Shown here piece by piece: positions 7,928 to 16,843 of a stretch of DNA of 44,915 nt. Source of the DNA: Candidatus Magnetominusculus xianensis (GTDB lineage: Bacteria > Nitrospirota > Thermodesulfovibrionia > Thermodesulfovibrionales > Magnetobacteriaceae); NCBI GenBank assembly GCA_001541255.1, contig LNQR01000118.1, positions 1 to 44,915 of the forward strand, given 5' to 3'. The position numbers were made by a program, and so were the translations under genes. A model generated the notes under the pieces. It was given only the letters and a program-made list of their open reading frames with translations. It had not been told where the DNA came from and did no database searches. The stretch's first letter is position 1; the number at the start of each line of letters is the position of its first letter.

Positions 7928-10291
7928 ATGAAAGGGAACAAGAGGATAATTGCATGGGTAATGTTTGTGGCAGTAATGTTTGTGGCATCTGTGGCTGCAG
8001 CAGAGGAGTCTTCTGATAAGACGCTCTCACCGTATTTTTTTGTCAGGGGACAGGACGACGGCATTGACAGGGTGGCGCTTAAGTCAACAAGGGTAGATGC
8101 AAATATCGCAGGTGTAATTGCCGACGTAACGGTTGAGCAGGTATATAAAAATGAAGGGACAAAGGCAATCGAGGCAATATATGTATTCCCTGCCTCGACA
8201 CGCGCGGCTGTCCATGCCATGAAAATGACTATCGGAGAGCGTGTCATTACTGCCGGGATAAAACGGCGCGATGAGGCTAGAAAGGACTACGAAAAGGCCA
8301 AAGAGGAGGGGAAAAGCGCCTCTTTGCTTGAGCAGCAGCGCCCCAACGTGTTTCAAATGAACGTGGCTAATATCCTGCCCGGCGACGTAATAAAGATAGA
8401 ACTTAAATACACGGAGTTAATAACGCCAACGGACGGGGTGTATGAGTTTGTATATCCAACGGTTGTAGGACCAAGGTATTCAAATGCATTAAAGGCAGAC
8501 TCCGCTCCATCTGAGCAATGGGTAGAAAACCCGTACCTGCGTAAGGGCGAGGGGGCGCTGTCAACGCTTGACATATCAGTAAGGCTCTCATCGCCTCTGC
8601 CAATTACTGAACTCACCACGCCGTCGCACAAAACCAATGTGTCATACAGCGGGGCAGCGCTTGCCGATGTACACCTTGATAATAAGGAAAGCCGCGGCGG
8701 GGTGCGGGATTTCATTCTGAAGTACCGGCTCTCAGGCAAGTCTATAGGCTCAGGGCTGATGCTCTATGACGACGGCGCTGATAAGTATTTCCTCATGATG
8801 GTAGAGCCGCAGAAAGATGTCAAGATAAATCAAATCCCTCCGCGCCAGTACATGTTCATAGTAGATGTCTCAGGCTCCATGAATGGCTTCCCGCTTGAGA
8901 TTTCAAAAAAACTGGTAAAGGATTTAATAGGTTCGCTGCGCCCCACCGACACATTTAATGTACTTTTGTTTGCAGGCGGGTCATCTGTAATGTCTGAAAA
9001 GGCACTGCCAGCAATCCCTGATAACATACAAAAGGCCTTAACCCTCATTGACAGGCAAAAAGGCGGCGGCGGTACAGAGCTCCTGCCTGCCATCAAACAT
9101 GCCTTTTCGATGTTATCACAGGACTCAAGTGTCTCAAATACAGTAGTAATCGCCACAGACGGTTATGTTACCGTTGAAAAAGAGGTATTTGAGTTAATAA
9201 GAAACAACCTTGGCAATACAAATATCTTTACATTTGGCATAGGCACAAGCGTAAACCGCTACCTGCTTGAGGGTATGGCACGGGTTGGCAAAGGAGAGCC
9301 GTTTGTGATAACAAAGCCCGAGGAAGCGCCAGTCATGGCAGACAAGTTCAGAAAGATGATAGATTCACCGGTTCTGACAAGGATAGGCGTAGATTTCGGA
9401 CAATTAAAGACAAAGGACATAGAGCCGGAACATGTCCCAGATGTAATGTCAAATCGTCCAATAGCAGTGTTTGGTAAGTACTCAGGCGAGCCGGAAGGCA
9501 CAGTTGTAATAAAGGGGCAAACCGGAGGCGGCCCTGTCACACAGAAAATAGACATTGGCAAGGTAAAGCCGCAAAAGGTCAATAGCGCCTTAAAGTATCT
9601 GTGGGCACGCGACCGCATAGCAAGGCTTGCCGACTATAACCGACTTGGTCAGGACAGCGCCATTGTAAAAGAGGTTACAGAGCTTGGACTGAAATACAGC
9701 CTCTTGACAGACTATACGTCGTTTGTCGCCGTGGACACTGAAGTTCGCCTTAAAGACGGCAAGGCCGTAACGGTTAAGCAGCCGCTGCCGCTTCCCGAAG
9801 GCGTGTCCGACTATGCAGTAGGTGCAAACACATTTGGCGCTAGTGCAGGCAGAGCAGATGCGCTTAGAGCAATGCCCATGCCGACACTTCCTTCATCTCC
9901 GGCATCTCCGGCATCACAGGCCGAAACAAAAGCAAAAAAGGCACACGAGCAGGAAGCCGCGGCAGACGCCTTAAAAAAGGTTGAAGCCCCATCTGTCGTC
10001 GAGCTTACAAAGCTGGTAACGGCTAGTGAAATCAACCGCAGCGCCGTAGAAGCTGCAATAAAAACCGCCATGCCTGCGCTCAACACGGCTGCCATAACCA
10101 ATAAGCTCAAAGGGACTTCGGTAATAAAAATAACCATTGGCCAGGACGGTAAAGTCACAAAGGCCGAGAGGATAAACGGCAGTATAGTCAATGTTGAGAG
10201 CCTGCTTGTAGTTCTCAAACAAACAGTCTTTCCTCAAACCCAAGGCGGGGCGGCAATAACAGTTACCCTAACGATTAGTGATGGGACATAA
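7928..10291 (+). CDS. Exported VIT and von Willebrand factor A domain protein with TonB/AgmX-like C-terminus
   Basis: About 787 residues. It has a signal peptide (cleavage near VAAAEE), a VIT domain (about 30-160, with DVTVEQVYKNEG and EAIYVFPASTRAAVHAM), a VWA domain from about residue 305 with the MIDAS motif DVSGSMNG and later GGGGTE and IATDGYVT, then an Ala/Pro/Lys-rich linker. The last 90 residues (IKITIGQDGKVTKAE, then VFPQTQGGAAITVTLTI) resemble the TonB C-terminal or AgmX/PglI domain. Proteins with this inter-alpha-trypsin-inhibitor-like layout are secreted; their role is not defined. The ATG at 7928 follows GGAGG and begins the signal peptide, so the in-frame extension to 7853 is rejected. 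It is transcribed alone. Confidence 0.88.
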   Translation: MKGNKRIIAWVMFVAVMFVASVAAAEESSDKTLSPYFFVRGQDDGIDRVALKSTRVDANIAGVIADVTVEQVYKNEGTKAIEAIYVFPASTRAAVHAMKMTIGERVITAGIKRRDEARKDYEKAKEEGKSASLLEQQRPNVFQMNVANILPGDVIKIELKYTELITPTDGVYEFVYPTVVGPRYSNALKADSAPSEQWVENPYLRKGEGALSTLDISVRLSSPLPITELTTPSHKTNVSYSGAALADVHLDNKESRGGVRDFILKYRLSGKSIGSGLMLYDDGADKYFLMMVEPQKDVKINQIPPRQYMFIVDVSGSMNGFPLEISKKLVKDLIGSLRPTDTFNVLLFAGGSSVMSEKALPAIPDNIQKALTLIDRQKGGGGTELLPAIKHAFSMLSQDSSVSNTVVIATDGYVTVEKEVFELIRNNLGNTNIFTFGIGTSVNRYLLEGMARVGKGEPFVITKPEEAPVMADKFRKMIDSPVLTRIGVDFGQLKTKDIEPEHVPDVMSNRPIAVFGKYSGEPEGTVVIKGQTGGGPVTQKIDIGKVKPQKVNSALKYLWARDRIARLADYNRLGQDSAIVKEVTELGLKYSLLTDYTSFVAVDTEVRLKDGKAVTVKQPLPLPEGVSDYAVGANTFGASAGRADALRAMPMPTLPSSPASPASQAETKAKKAHEQEAAADALKKVEAPSVVELTKLVTASEINRSAVEAAIKTAMPALNTAAITNKLKGTSVIKITIGQDGKVTKAERINGSIVNVESLLVVLKQTVFPQTQGGAAITVTLTISDGT

Positions 10292-10319
10292 GACTAAGAT
10301 TCTGTTCCGAACATAAGCT

Positions 10320-10359
10320 GCAGGGGCATGACAGACATCGCCGTCTTTTATGCCCCTGC
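10320..10359 (+). terminator. Rho-independent terminator candidate after the VIT/VWA gene
   Basis: GCAGGGGCAT (10320-10329) pairs perfectly with ATGCCCCTGC (10350-10359) and is followed by TGTTTTATT. The 20-base loop is longer than usual. Confidence 0.55.
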
Positions 10360-10508
10360 TGTTTTATTGCCCTAAATCCAAGTCTGATTGAATGCCGTGG
10401 CTACCCCATTAAACGACACTTCCTCGACACATATTGACTTTTTGTCAGGAGCATCCGTTAGAAAGAGAAATAACCTCAGTAAGCGATTAACTAAATGATG
10501 CCTTATTA

Positions 10509-10526
10509 AGGCTTTACAAGAAGCCT
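10509..10526 (-). terminator. weak terminator-like hairpin after tsaD
   Basis: AGGCTT (10509-10514) pairs with AAGCCT (10521-10526) across six bases, just past the tsaD stop on the minus strand. The following sequence is T/A-rich without a clean U-run. Confidence 0.3.
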
Positions 10527-10532
10527 AACATC

Positions 10533-11525
10533 TCATCCCACCGGCAGATACGCCTTGGGGTTCAGGCTTAAGTCCTCAAATTCTCCTTTTAAAAATTGCC
10601 CATACGCGGCAGCCCCTATCATGGCGGCGTTGTCTGTGCAGAGAGGTTTGGGCGGGCAGTAGGCTTTGATTCCATTTAGCCGCGTGATTTGTTGTCTCAG
10701 TCCATCGTTTGCCGCAACCCCGCCTGAGAGCGCTACCGTGGTGATGCCCTCTTGTGCTGCTGCCCATTCGATTTTCTTTATCAGCACATCTATGACCGCT
10801 GCCTGAAAGGATGCGCAGATGTCTTGTACCGGTACATTATTTGTACTTTGGGCTATAAAATTCCTTACTGATGTCTTCAGACCGCTGAAACTGAAGTCCA
10901 GGGTTTGCGGCATATACGCCCGTGGAAATGGCACAGCGCGTGGATTACCGGTCTTTGCTAGCCTGTCGATAACCGGGCCGCCGGGAAACCCCAGAGCAAG
11001 CATCTTTGCCACTTTGTCATAAGCCTCACCTGCGGCGTCGTCGCGGCTCCTGCCAAGCTCTCTGTAACTGCCCCGGTTGTCCACTCTGTAGAGGCTCGTG
11101 TGACCACCTGAGACTACAAGTGATATAAACGGCAGTTCAGGCGGCCCGCCTTCTTTTAAAAATGCTGAACAGATATGTCCTTCAAGATGGTTCACGCCTA
11201 TAAGCGGGAGCTTGTGGATGTAGGCAAGGGCCTTGGCAAAGGCCGTCCCTACGATTAGTGACCCTATGAGCCCTGGCCCCCGGCATACGGCTACAGCGCT
11301 GACTGACGAAAAGGACATGTCAGCCGTTTTCATAGCCTCATCAACGACGCCTTCTATGATTTCAAGATGCCTTCTTGAGGCAAGCTCAGGCACTATGCCC
11401 CCAAATCTCTCGTGCACAAGGGTCTGCCCTGATACTACATTTGAAAGTATTTGACTCCCTCCGCGCACTACCGCAGCCGATGTGTCGTCACATGATGTGT
11501 CAATTGCAAGTATTACATCACTCAT
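10533..11525 (-). CDS. tsaD: tRNA N6-adenosine threonylcarbamoyltransferase
   Basis: A 330-residue Kae1/TsaD protein. It has the ASKHA-fold start ILAIDTSCDDTSAAVV, the metal-binding HLEGH motif (about 113-117), SLVVSGGHTSLY, FPGGPVIDRLA, FSFSGLKTS and the C-terminal GGVAAN and DNAAMIGAAA motifs. With TsaB and TsaE it transfers threonylcarbamoyl to A37 of ANN-decoding tRNAs. Length and motifs are complete. It is the last gene of the wbaP-lolA-tsaD minus-strand group, 15 bases after lolA; no clear Shine-Dalgarno precedes the ATG. Confidence 0.96.
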   Translation of the reverse strand: MSDVILAIDTSCDDTSAAVVRGGSQILSNVVSGQTLVHERFGGIVPELASRRHLEIIEGVVDEAMKTADMSFSSVSAVAVCRGPGLIGSLIVGTAFAKALAYIHKLPLIGVNHLEGHICSAFLKEGGPPELPFISLVVSGGHTSLYRVDNRGSYRELGRSRDDAAGEAYDKVAKMLALGFPGGPVIDRLAKTGNPRAVPFPRAYMPQTLDFSFSGLKTSVRNFIAQSTNNVPVQDICASFQAAVIDVLIKKIEWAAAQEGITTVALSGGVAANDGLRQQITRLNGIKAYCPPKPLCTDNAAMIGAAAYGQFLKGEFEDLSLNPKAYLPVG

Positions 11526-11540
11526 AGATGGCGTCTGTCA

Positions 11541-12173
11541 TCAGTTGTCAATGATTGTAGTCCCATCGGGAGGGGTAAACTGAAATATCTCGCTCGAGAG
11601 GCCGATGTTTGTCTTGACTCCCTGAAGGGTGAGTTCTATGGTGTTGTCATTTTTATCATAGAACACTATCTTCTTAATCGGGAAGGCGGCGTCTTTCGAT
11701 GGATAGACATCAAAGTATTTTACATTTTGTCCGGTATTTTTTGGTGTAAGGCGCATGATGTTGTTTTTTTCTGTAATATCATAGTTCGTTTCGATGTTTT
11801 TTAGACCCCTTAACAGCGCAAGCGGGGTTTGGGCAATCGCTGCCTCTTCAATTTTTGAGCGCATGGCTTGATTGTGCTTCTTTTTATATACCAGGAGTTC
11901 ATCGTCGTTTATGTAGACCTCCTGCTCGTCTTCACCCTCGTACCGCCATGACATTCTTGAGGGGGGCTTTATGCGAAATGTCCCTTCGTATGACATCTCT
12001 TTGTTTAATTCCTTGATGTTGCTTACCTGTAAGAACTTGCCGCTTATGTCTTTGAACGAGTCATAGGCAGATTTGATTTTCATAAAAATCGGCCCTGATG
12101 CCTCAGCTCCACTCACCATAAACAACACACATAACACCAGCGACACTGCACTTAAAACGGTTTTCTTTTTCAT
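11541..12173 (-). CDS. lolA: Outer-membrane lipoprotein carrier protein LolA
   Basis: A 210-residue periplasmic chaperone that carries lipoproteins from LolCDE to the outer membrane. It has a signal peptide (residues 1-25, cleavage near GAEA-SG). The mature part shows the LolA pattern: FLQVSNIKELNKEMSYEGTFRIKPPSRMSWRY (about 47-78), a middle strand set around QTPLALLRG, and ITLQ-like strands near ELTLQGVKTNIGLS. It starts one base after the wbaP stop, preceded by an AGGGGG Shine-Dalgarno lying inside the wbaP 3' end, so the two are cotranscribed. Its presence indicates a diderm cell. Confidence 0.85.
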   Translation of the reverse strand: MKKKTVLSAVSLVLCVLFMVSGAEASGPIFMKIKSAYDSFKDISGKFLQVSNIKELNKEMSYEGTFRIKPPSRMSWRYEGEDEQEVYINDDELLVYKKKHNQAMRSKIEEAAIAQTPLALLRGLKNIETNYDITEKNNIMRLTPKNTGQNVKYFDVYPSKDAAFPIKKIVFYDKNDNTIELTLQGVKTNIGLSSEIFQFTPPDGTTIIDN

Positions 12174-12174
12174 T

Positions 12175-13596
12175 TCAACGTACCCCCTTCATAAATAGTA
12201 CAACCTTTATGGTTCTCAACAGTATATACAAGTCCAGCCCTAAGGACCAGTTCATCATATACCAGATGTCAAGTCTGATTCTGTGTTCATACGTGGTTGA
12301 GCTTCTGCCGGAGACCTGCCACAGCCCTGTGATTCCAGGCGGAACTTTCGTAATGTCTTCGATGTCGTCTGCTATGGCATACATCTCCCGCTGAAGATAT
12401 GGCCTTGGCCCTACAAGGCTCATATCCCCCATGAGGACATTAATGATTTGCGGCAGTTCGTCAAGGGAGGTCTTTCTCAGGAACATCCCAATTGGCGTGA
12501 TACGCGGGTCATTGCTGAGCTTCCAGTGCCTGTCCCACTCATCTTTCATATCCCTGTTGCTTTGCAGGAGTTCGTTTAATATCCTCTCAGAGTCCTGCAC
12601 CATTGTCCTGAATTTGTAGCAGTTAAAGGGCCGCCCGCCTATACCGATTCTTTGCTGTGTATATATGACCGGGCCGGGTGATGTGAGTTTCGTTATGATC
12701 CCTATGACGGCCATTAATAGCAGCAGAAATGGTAACAGCACGATGCTCACGATAAGGTCGAAGAGCCTTTTTATTATCCTGTTGTATGTGGATTTCAGGT
12801 TATTTTTGACCTTGAGCAGGAATATCTCCTCGTAGAACAAGTGCAGAAGCTCGGTGTTTAAGAGCGCTATGCCGTAGAGATTGGGGACAATCATCGTGTT
12901 TTTCACCTTTTGCTGAACCTCAAAGGCCAGCGAAGATATCTTATCAGGGCCAAGAGACGGCATGGCTATGATAATGGTGTTGATTTGGAGTTCTTTAATG
13001 AATCTGGTATAGTGCCTGACCTGCCCGAAGACCTTTTTCCCGTCTATATATGTGCCGATTCTATCTGCCTCATCATCCAGATAGCCGAGGACTTCATATC
13101 CAATATGCCTCTCCCGCTCAAGCCACTGAGAGATGAGCCTGCCGGTCTTACCTGCCCCCAGCACAAGGACTTTCTCCTTTGTAATACCCATCATAAAGAG
13201 CAGCTTTTTCCCATAGAGATGAAAAATTGGGAATATAAAAATGCTTATAAGCCATAACAACGATATTACGGCGCGTGAGACCAGCCCCTGTGCCTGCCCA
13301 AGCGTTACCACAGCTACAAGCATCATGAATGACAGCGTATTGGCGTGTGCCAGTTTTTTTGACTCATCCCATAACGGTATCCTACCCGTGTATATGTTCT
13401 TGTAGGCGATGAAGAAGATAAAAATCACAGGAATCCACAGCAGTTCGGTATAATATTCAAAAGTATAATTCGGCGTCGGAGGCGTATAGAATAAAGGGAT
13501 AACCTTCTCTCTGCCATACCACGCACCGTACAGGGAAACGTAATACGCGGCTATGTCTAAGGTAATAAGCGCAAACAACTGTATAACCTTTTTCAT
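12175..13596 (-). CDS. Undecaprenyl-phosphate hexose-1-phosphate transferase (WbaP-type initiating sugar transferase)
   Basis: A 473-residue membrane protein. The N-terminus has about four membrane helices, then a nucleotide-binding-like CoA-binding_3 region (VLVLGAGKTGRLISQWL, residues 144-160). A fifth hydrophobic segment leads into the bacterial sugar transferase domain, with SPGPVIYTQQRIG, YKFRTM, RKTSLDELPQIINVL and MSLVGPRPY. It moves a sugar phosphate (galactose or glucose in relatives) from UDP-sugar to undecaprenyl phosphate, the first step in building O-antigen or exopolysaccharide. It is divergent from the rmlABD-glf operon, which supplies sugars for such a polymer. The exact sugar is not determinable here. 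Confidence 0.9.
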   Translation of the reverse strand: MKKVIQLFALITLDIAAYYVSLYGAWYGREKVIPLFYTPPTPNYTFEYYTELLWIPVIFIFFIAYKNIYTGRIPLWDESKKLAHANTLSFMMLVAVVTLGQAQGLVSRAVISLLWLISIFIFPIFHLYGKKLLFMMGITKEKVLVLGAGKTGRLISQWLERERHIGYEVLGYLDDEADRIGTYIDGKKVFGQVRHYTRFIKELQINTIIIAMPSLGPDKISSLAFEVQQKVKNTMIVPNLYGIALLNTELLHLFYEEIFLLKVKNNLKSTYNRIIKRLFDLIVSIVLLPFLLLLMAVIGIITKLTSPGPVIYTQQRIGIGGRPFNCYKFRTMVQDSERILNELLQSNRDMKDEWDRHWKLSNDPRITPIGMFLRKTSLDELPQIINVLMGDMSLVGPRPYLQREMYAIADDIEDITKVPPGITGLWQVSGRSSTTYEHRIRLDIWYMMNWSLGLDLYILLRTIKVVLFMKGVR

Positions 13597-13632
13597 GGCT
13601 GAGTCGCTTCCACTTTTTCTATGGTCACATGG

Positions 13633-13663
13633 TTGTAAAAAAACACGGTATATTTGTTATAAT
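13633..13663 (+). promoter_or_regulatory. candidate promoter of the rmlA operon
   Basis: TTGTAA (13633-13638) and a perfect TATAAT (13658-13663) are separated by 19 bases, in the divergent gap between wbaP and rmlA. The spacing is longer than ideal. Confidence 0.4.
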
Positions 13664-13710
13664 ACATTTCGGTCATAAAGTTCAAAAATATTTTTGATTG
13701 CCTTAAGAGA

Positions 13711-13743
13711 TTAAGGCGAGGTTACGGCAAGGTTAAGGCAAGG
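13711..13743 (+). repeat. three tandem 11-base repeats ahead of rmlA
   Basis: TTAAGGCGAGG, TTACGGCAAGG and TTAAGGCAAGG follow one another with no gap and end six bases before the rmlA ATG. The end of the third copy forms the Shine-Dalgarno AAGGAG. The upstream CCTTAA at 13701-13706 could pair with the first copy. Confidence 0.7.
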
Positions 13744-13749
13744 AGATAA

Positions 13750-14820
13750 ATGAAAAAGGCCCTGATATTAAGCGGCGGGCAGGGGACAAGACTAAGGCCC
13801 CTCACGCATACCATAGCAAAACAACTTGTACCTGTAGCCGGAAAACCCATTCTTGGCTATGTCTTTGACCATATATGCGAGGCAAAAATAAAAAAGGCGG
13901 GCATCATAATCTCCCCAGAGACCGGTCAGGACGTAAAAGACTATTTAGGGGACGGTCTGCCGTGGAACATAAAGACTCACTATATTGTGCAGAAAAAACC
14001 GCTTGGCCTTGCGCATGCTGTACTCTCTGCCCGGTCATTCCTGCGTGATGATGATTTTGTCATGTACCTCGGTGACAATCTTCTCAGTTCAGGGGTGCGA
14101 ACAGCTATTGCGAGGTTTAAGAAGAATAAGCCTGATGCGATGATATTCCTAAAGGCAGTAGAAGACCCCCGCCGGTTTGGTGTTGCGCGGCTTGATTCAG
14201 ATGGCAAGGTCATCGAGCTTATGGAAAAGCCCCAGAACCCACCCTCTAATCTGGCGCTTGTCGGGGTATATATATTTACGAAAAAAATATTTGACGCTAT
14301 TGCCCGTATAAAACCCTCCAAGCGCGGAGAACTTGAAATAACCGACGCCATTCAGGAACTAATCAACATGGGTTATGCCGTAGACAGTGAGATACTTGAC
14401 GGCTGGTGGCTTGACACAGGTAAAAAAGACGACCTCCTCCAGGCCAACAGCATCGTCCTTGATGAGTATATTAAAAACGACATTAAGGGAAAAATAGACG
14501 TGAACAGCCGCACAACCGGCAGGGTAACAATAGAGCCCGGCTCGGTAGTAACAAACAGCAATATTCGCGGCCCTGTTAAGATTGGTAAAAACTCCACCAT
14601 TGAAAATACCTTCATAGGTTCTTTCACAAGCATAGGCGATAACGTTACTATCAAAAACTCCGCCATTGAGCACTCTGTTATATTGGACAATGCCCACATT
14701 GAGGGGATTGAGCGCCTTGAGGACAGTCTTATCGGCAGGGGGGCTAAGGTAATAAAAAATGCACATCAACACACGGCCTTGCGGCTAATGATAAGCGACG
14801 ATTCGATTGTTGAGGTATAA
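13750..14820 (+). CDS. rmlA: Glucose-1-phosphate thymidylyltransferase, long form
   Basis: A 356-residue protein. The N-terminal nucleotidyltransferase domain has LSGGQGTRLRPLT, KPLGLAHAV, YLGDNLL and the EKP motif (MEKPQNPP). After about residue 250 comes a left-handed beta-helix with hexapeptide repeats. This matches the long RmlA/StrD-like form rather than the roughly 290-residue enterobacterial RmlA. It makes dTDP-glucose from dTTP and glucose-1-phosphate, the first step to dTDP-L-rhamnose. It heads the rmlA-rmlB-rmlD-glf-epimerase operon. No rmlC epimerase is visible in the window. Confidence 0.9.
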   Translation: MKKALILSGGQGTRLRPLTHTIAKQLVPVAGKPILGYVFDHICEAKIKKAGIIISPETGQDVKDYLGDGLPWNIKTHYIVQKKPLGLAHAVLSARSFLRDDDFVMYLGDNLLSSGVRTAIARFKKNKPDAMIFLKAVEDPRRFGVARLDSDGKVIELMEKPQNPPSNLALVGVYIFTKKIFDAIARIKPSKRGELEITDAIQELINMGYAVDSEILDGWWLDTGKKDDLLQANSIVLDEYIKNDIKGKIDVNSRTTGRVTIEPGSVVTNSNIRGPVKIGKNSTIENTFIGSFTSIGDNVTIKNSAIEHSVILDNAHIEGIERLEDSLIGRGAKVIKNAHQHTALRLMISDDSIVEV

Positions 14821-14857
14821 CATAGCTTCAAATGGGCGAAAGCCCCTTAGAGGGGGT

Positions 14858-14902
14858 GCAGGGGACAAGTTCCCTGCCGGGAGTTTGAGGGCAGAGCCCT
14901 CA
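14858..14902. repeat. paired hairpins in the rmlA-rmlB gap
   Basis: GCAGGG (14858-14863) pairs with CCCTGC (14872-14877), and TGAGGGC (14886-14892) pairs with GCCCTCA (14896-14902) across three bases. The surroundings read like a REP-style palindromic unit. It may fold in the message between the two genes. No second copy was noticed in the window. Confidence 0.5.
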
Positions 14903-14933
14903 TTCTTCAAGTTGAAATAATTAGGAGACTGGT

Positions 14934-15950
14934 GTGAAAATTCTTGTCACAGGCTGTTGTGGTTTCATTGGCTCAAATTTTGTCAGATATATGCTTAATA
15001 AATACCCTGATTATGAGCTGTATAATCTGGATGCCCTGACATACGCAGGGAATTTGGATAACCTCAAGGGGGTTGACTCAGGGCGGTATCATTTCGTACA
15101 TGGCTCGATTTGGGATGAGGCCGCTGTCACAGAACTTCTGAAAAATGTTGACGGCGTTATTAACTTTGCCGCAGAGAGCCACGTTGACCGCTCGATTGAA
15201 AACTCCCGCCCATTTTTGGACACCAACGTTATAGGGCTGCAAGTCCTCCTCGATGCCGCACTAAAGGCAAAAGTCCAGAGATTTGTCCATGTCTCAACAG
15301 ATGAGGTCTATGGAAGCCTTGAGACAGGGGATGGTAAATTTACCGAGACCACCCCGTTTGACCCTAACTCACCGTATGCCGCATCAAAGGCAGCCGGGGA
15401 CTTGCTTATTAAGGCATTTTATAAGACATTTGGTTTTCCGGTTATTACCGTAAGGCCGTCGAATAATTACGGGCCGTACCAATATCCTGAGAAATTTATC
15501 CCCCTTATGATAACCAATCTGCTTACCGGTAAACCCGTACCGGTTTATGGGCAGGGAACAAATGTCAGAGACTGGCTCTATGTCGGGGACAACTGTAAGG
15601 CCATTGACTTAGTGTTTCACAAGGGCAGGGAAGGGCAGAGCTATAACATCGGGGGCGACAGCGAACGAAAGAATCTTGAAATATTACACAAGGTCATGGA
15701 GATAATGAACGAATCAGGGGCAGCTAAGATAACAGGTGAGGCGGCGTTTAAGTATGTGAAAGACCGTCCTGGTCACGACTTTCGCTATGCGCTTGATAAC
15801 GCAAAGATTACCGCCGAACTTGGCTGGAGACCTGAAAAGAAAATAGAAGACGGACTTGTTGATACAATAAACTGGTATATAGACAACGAATGGTGGTGGC
15901 AGTCGCTGAAAAAACGGCTGGCGGCTGAGAGCGAGGGGTTCTGGAAATGA
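14934..15950 (+). CDS. rmlB: dTDP-glucose 4,6-dehydratase
   Basis: A 338-residue short-chain dehydrogenase-type protein with the NAD-binding TGCCGFIGSNFV, the RmlB signature STDEVYG, catalytic YAASK (Tyr-x3-Lys) and RPSNNYGP. It converts dTDP-glucose to dTDP-4-keto-6-deoxyglucose. The GTG start at 14934 follows TAGGAG at good spacing. The stop overlaps rmlD as ATGA. Confidence 0.95.
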   Translation: MKILVTGCCGFIGSNFVRYMLNKYPDYELYNLDALTYAGNLDNLKGVDSGRYHFVHGSIWDEAAVTELLKNVDGVINFAAESHVDRSIENSRPFLDTNVIGLQVLLDAALKAKVQRFVHVSTDEVYGSLETGDGKFTETTPFDPNSPYAASKAAGDLLIKAFYKTFGFPVITVRPSNNYGPYQYPEKFIPLMITNLLTGKPVPVYGQGTNVRDWLYVGDNCKAIDLVFHKGREGQSYNIGGDSERKNLEILHKVMEIMNESGAAKITGEAAFKYVKDRPGHDFRYALDNAKITAELGWRPEKKIEDGLVDTINWYIDNEWWWQSLKKRLAAESEGFWK

Positions 15951-16843
15951 AAATCTTTGTAGCCGGAGCAGGCGGTATGTTATCAACTGACATAATACCG
16001 GTACTATCGCAGGGACATACATGTAGCAGTGCGACGATTGACGAGATGGATATTACCTCTGTTGACTCCGTGCGTGGCACAGTAGATAGACACTCCCCTG
16101 ATATAATCATAAACTGTGCGGCATACACCAATGTCGATGGCGCTGAGAAAGACCGTGCAATGGCAGTGCTTGTTAATGCCACAGGCACTCAGCACCTGGC
16201 CCTGGTATGTGCCGAGCGTGATATCCCACTGTGCCACGTCAGCACTGATTATGTATTCTCAGGCACCAGCACCGTCCCATATACACCGTTTGACGACACT
16301 GACCCAGTCAATTTCTATGGATTCAGCAAATTAGCCGGTGAGAAATATGTCCAGTGGCTGTTAAGGAAATTCTATATAATACGAACCAGTTGGCTCTACG
16401 GGCGCTTTGGCAAGAACTTCGTAAAGACAATACTTGACCTAAGCGGCAAGATGGACACACTAAGAGTGGTCAACGACCAGAAGGGCAATCCCACATGGAC
16501 GGTCAGCCTCTCACGCGGCATAAAGACCATAGTGGAGAGCGGCAAGTACGGTATATACCACGTTACGGACGCCACAGACGGTACACTGAGCTGGTATGAC
16601 TTCACAGTGGAAATCCTGAGACTAAGCGGCAAGCCAAACAAGGTAATCCCTGTTACAACGGACGAGTTCCCGCGCCCGGCAAAAAGACCGGCATATTCAG
16701 TCCTTGACCTTTCGGCAGCAATGTACTCCACACCCTTTCAACCGCGCCCGTGGAATGAGGCATTAGCCGAATATTTAAAAGATGAGGCACTAGCTGAATA
16801 TTTAAAAGATGAGAACTCAAACTCAGGGGCTGCAGGCGCATAA
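15947..16843 (+). CDS. rmlD: dTDP-4-dehydrorhamnose reductase
   Basis: A 298-residue protein with the Rossmann motif GAGGMLSTDI, NCAAYTNVDGAE, STDYVFSG, catalytic YGFSK, RTSWLYG and the C-terminal RPAYSVLDLS. It reduces the 4-keto sugar to dTDP-L-rhamnose, the last step of the pathway. The start overlaps the rmlB stop. The C-terminus carries a nine-residue tandem duplication (EALAEYLKD twice) and a short Asn/Ser/Gly/Ala tail. Confidence 0.93.
   Translation: MKIFVAGAGGMLSTDIIPVLSQGHTCSSATIDEMDITSVDSVRGTVDRHSPDIIINCAAYTNVDGAEKDRAMAVLVNATGTQHLALVCAERDIPLCHVSTDYVFSGTSTVPYTPFDDTDPVNFYGFSKLAGEKYVQWLLRKFYIIRTSWLYGRFGKNFVKTILDLSGKMDTLRVVNDQKGNPTWTVSLSRGIKTIVESGKYGIYHVTDATDGTLSWYDFTVEILRLSGKPNKVIPVTTDEFPRPAKRPAYSVLDLSAAMYSTPFQPRPWNEALAEYLKDEALAEYLKDENSNSGAAGA
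16757..16810 (+). repeat. 27-base tandem duplication inside the 3' end of rmlD
   Basis: 16757-16783 and 16784-16810 are in-frame direct copies encoding EALAEYLKD twice. They differ at two bases, both silent. The second copy extends the last helix of RmlD. Confidence 0.85.
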
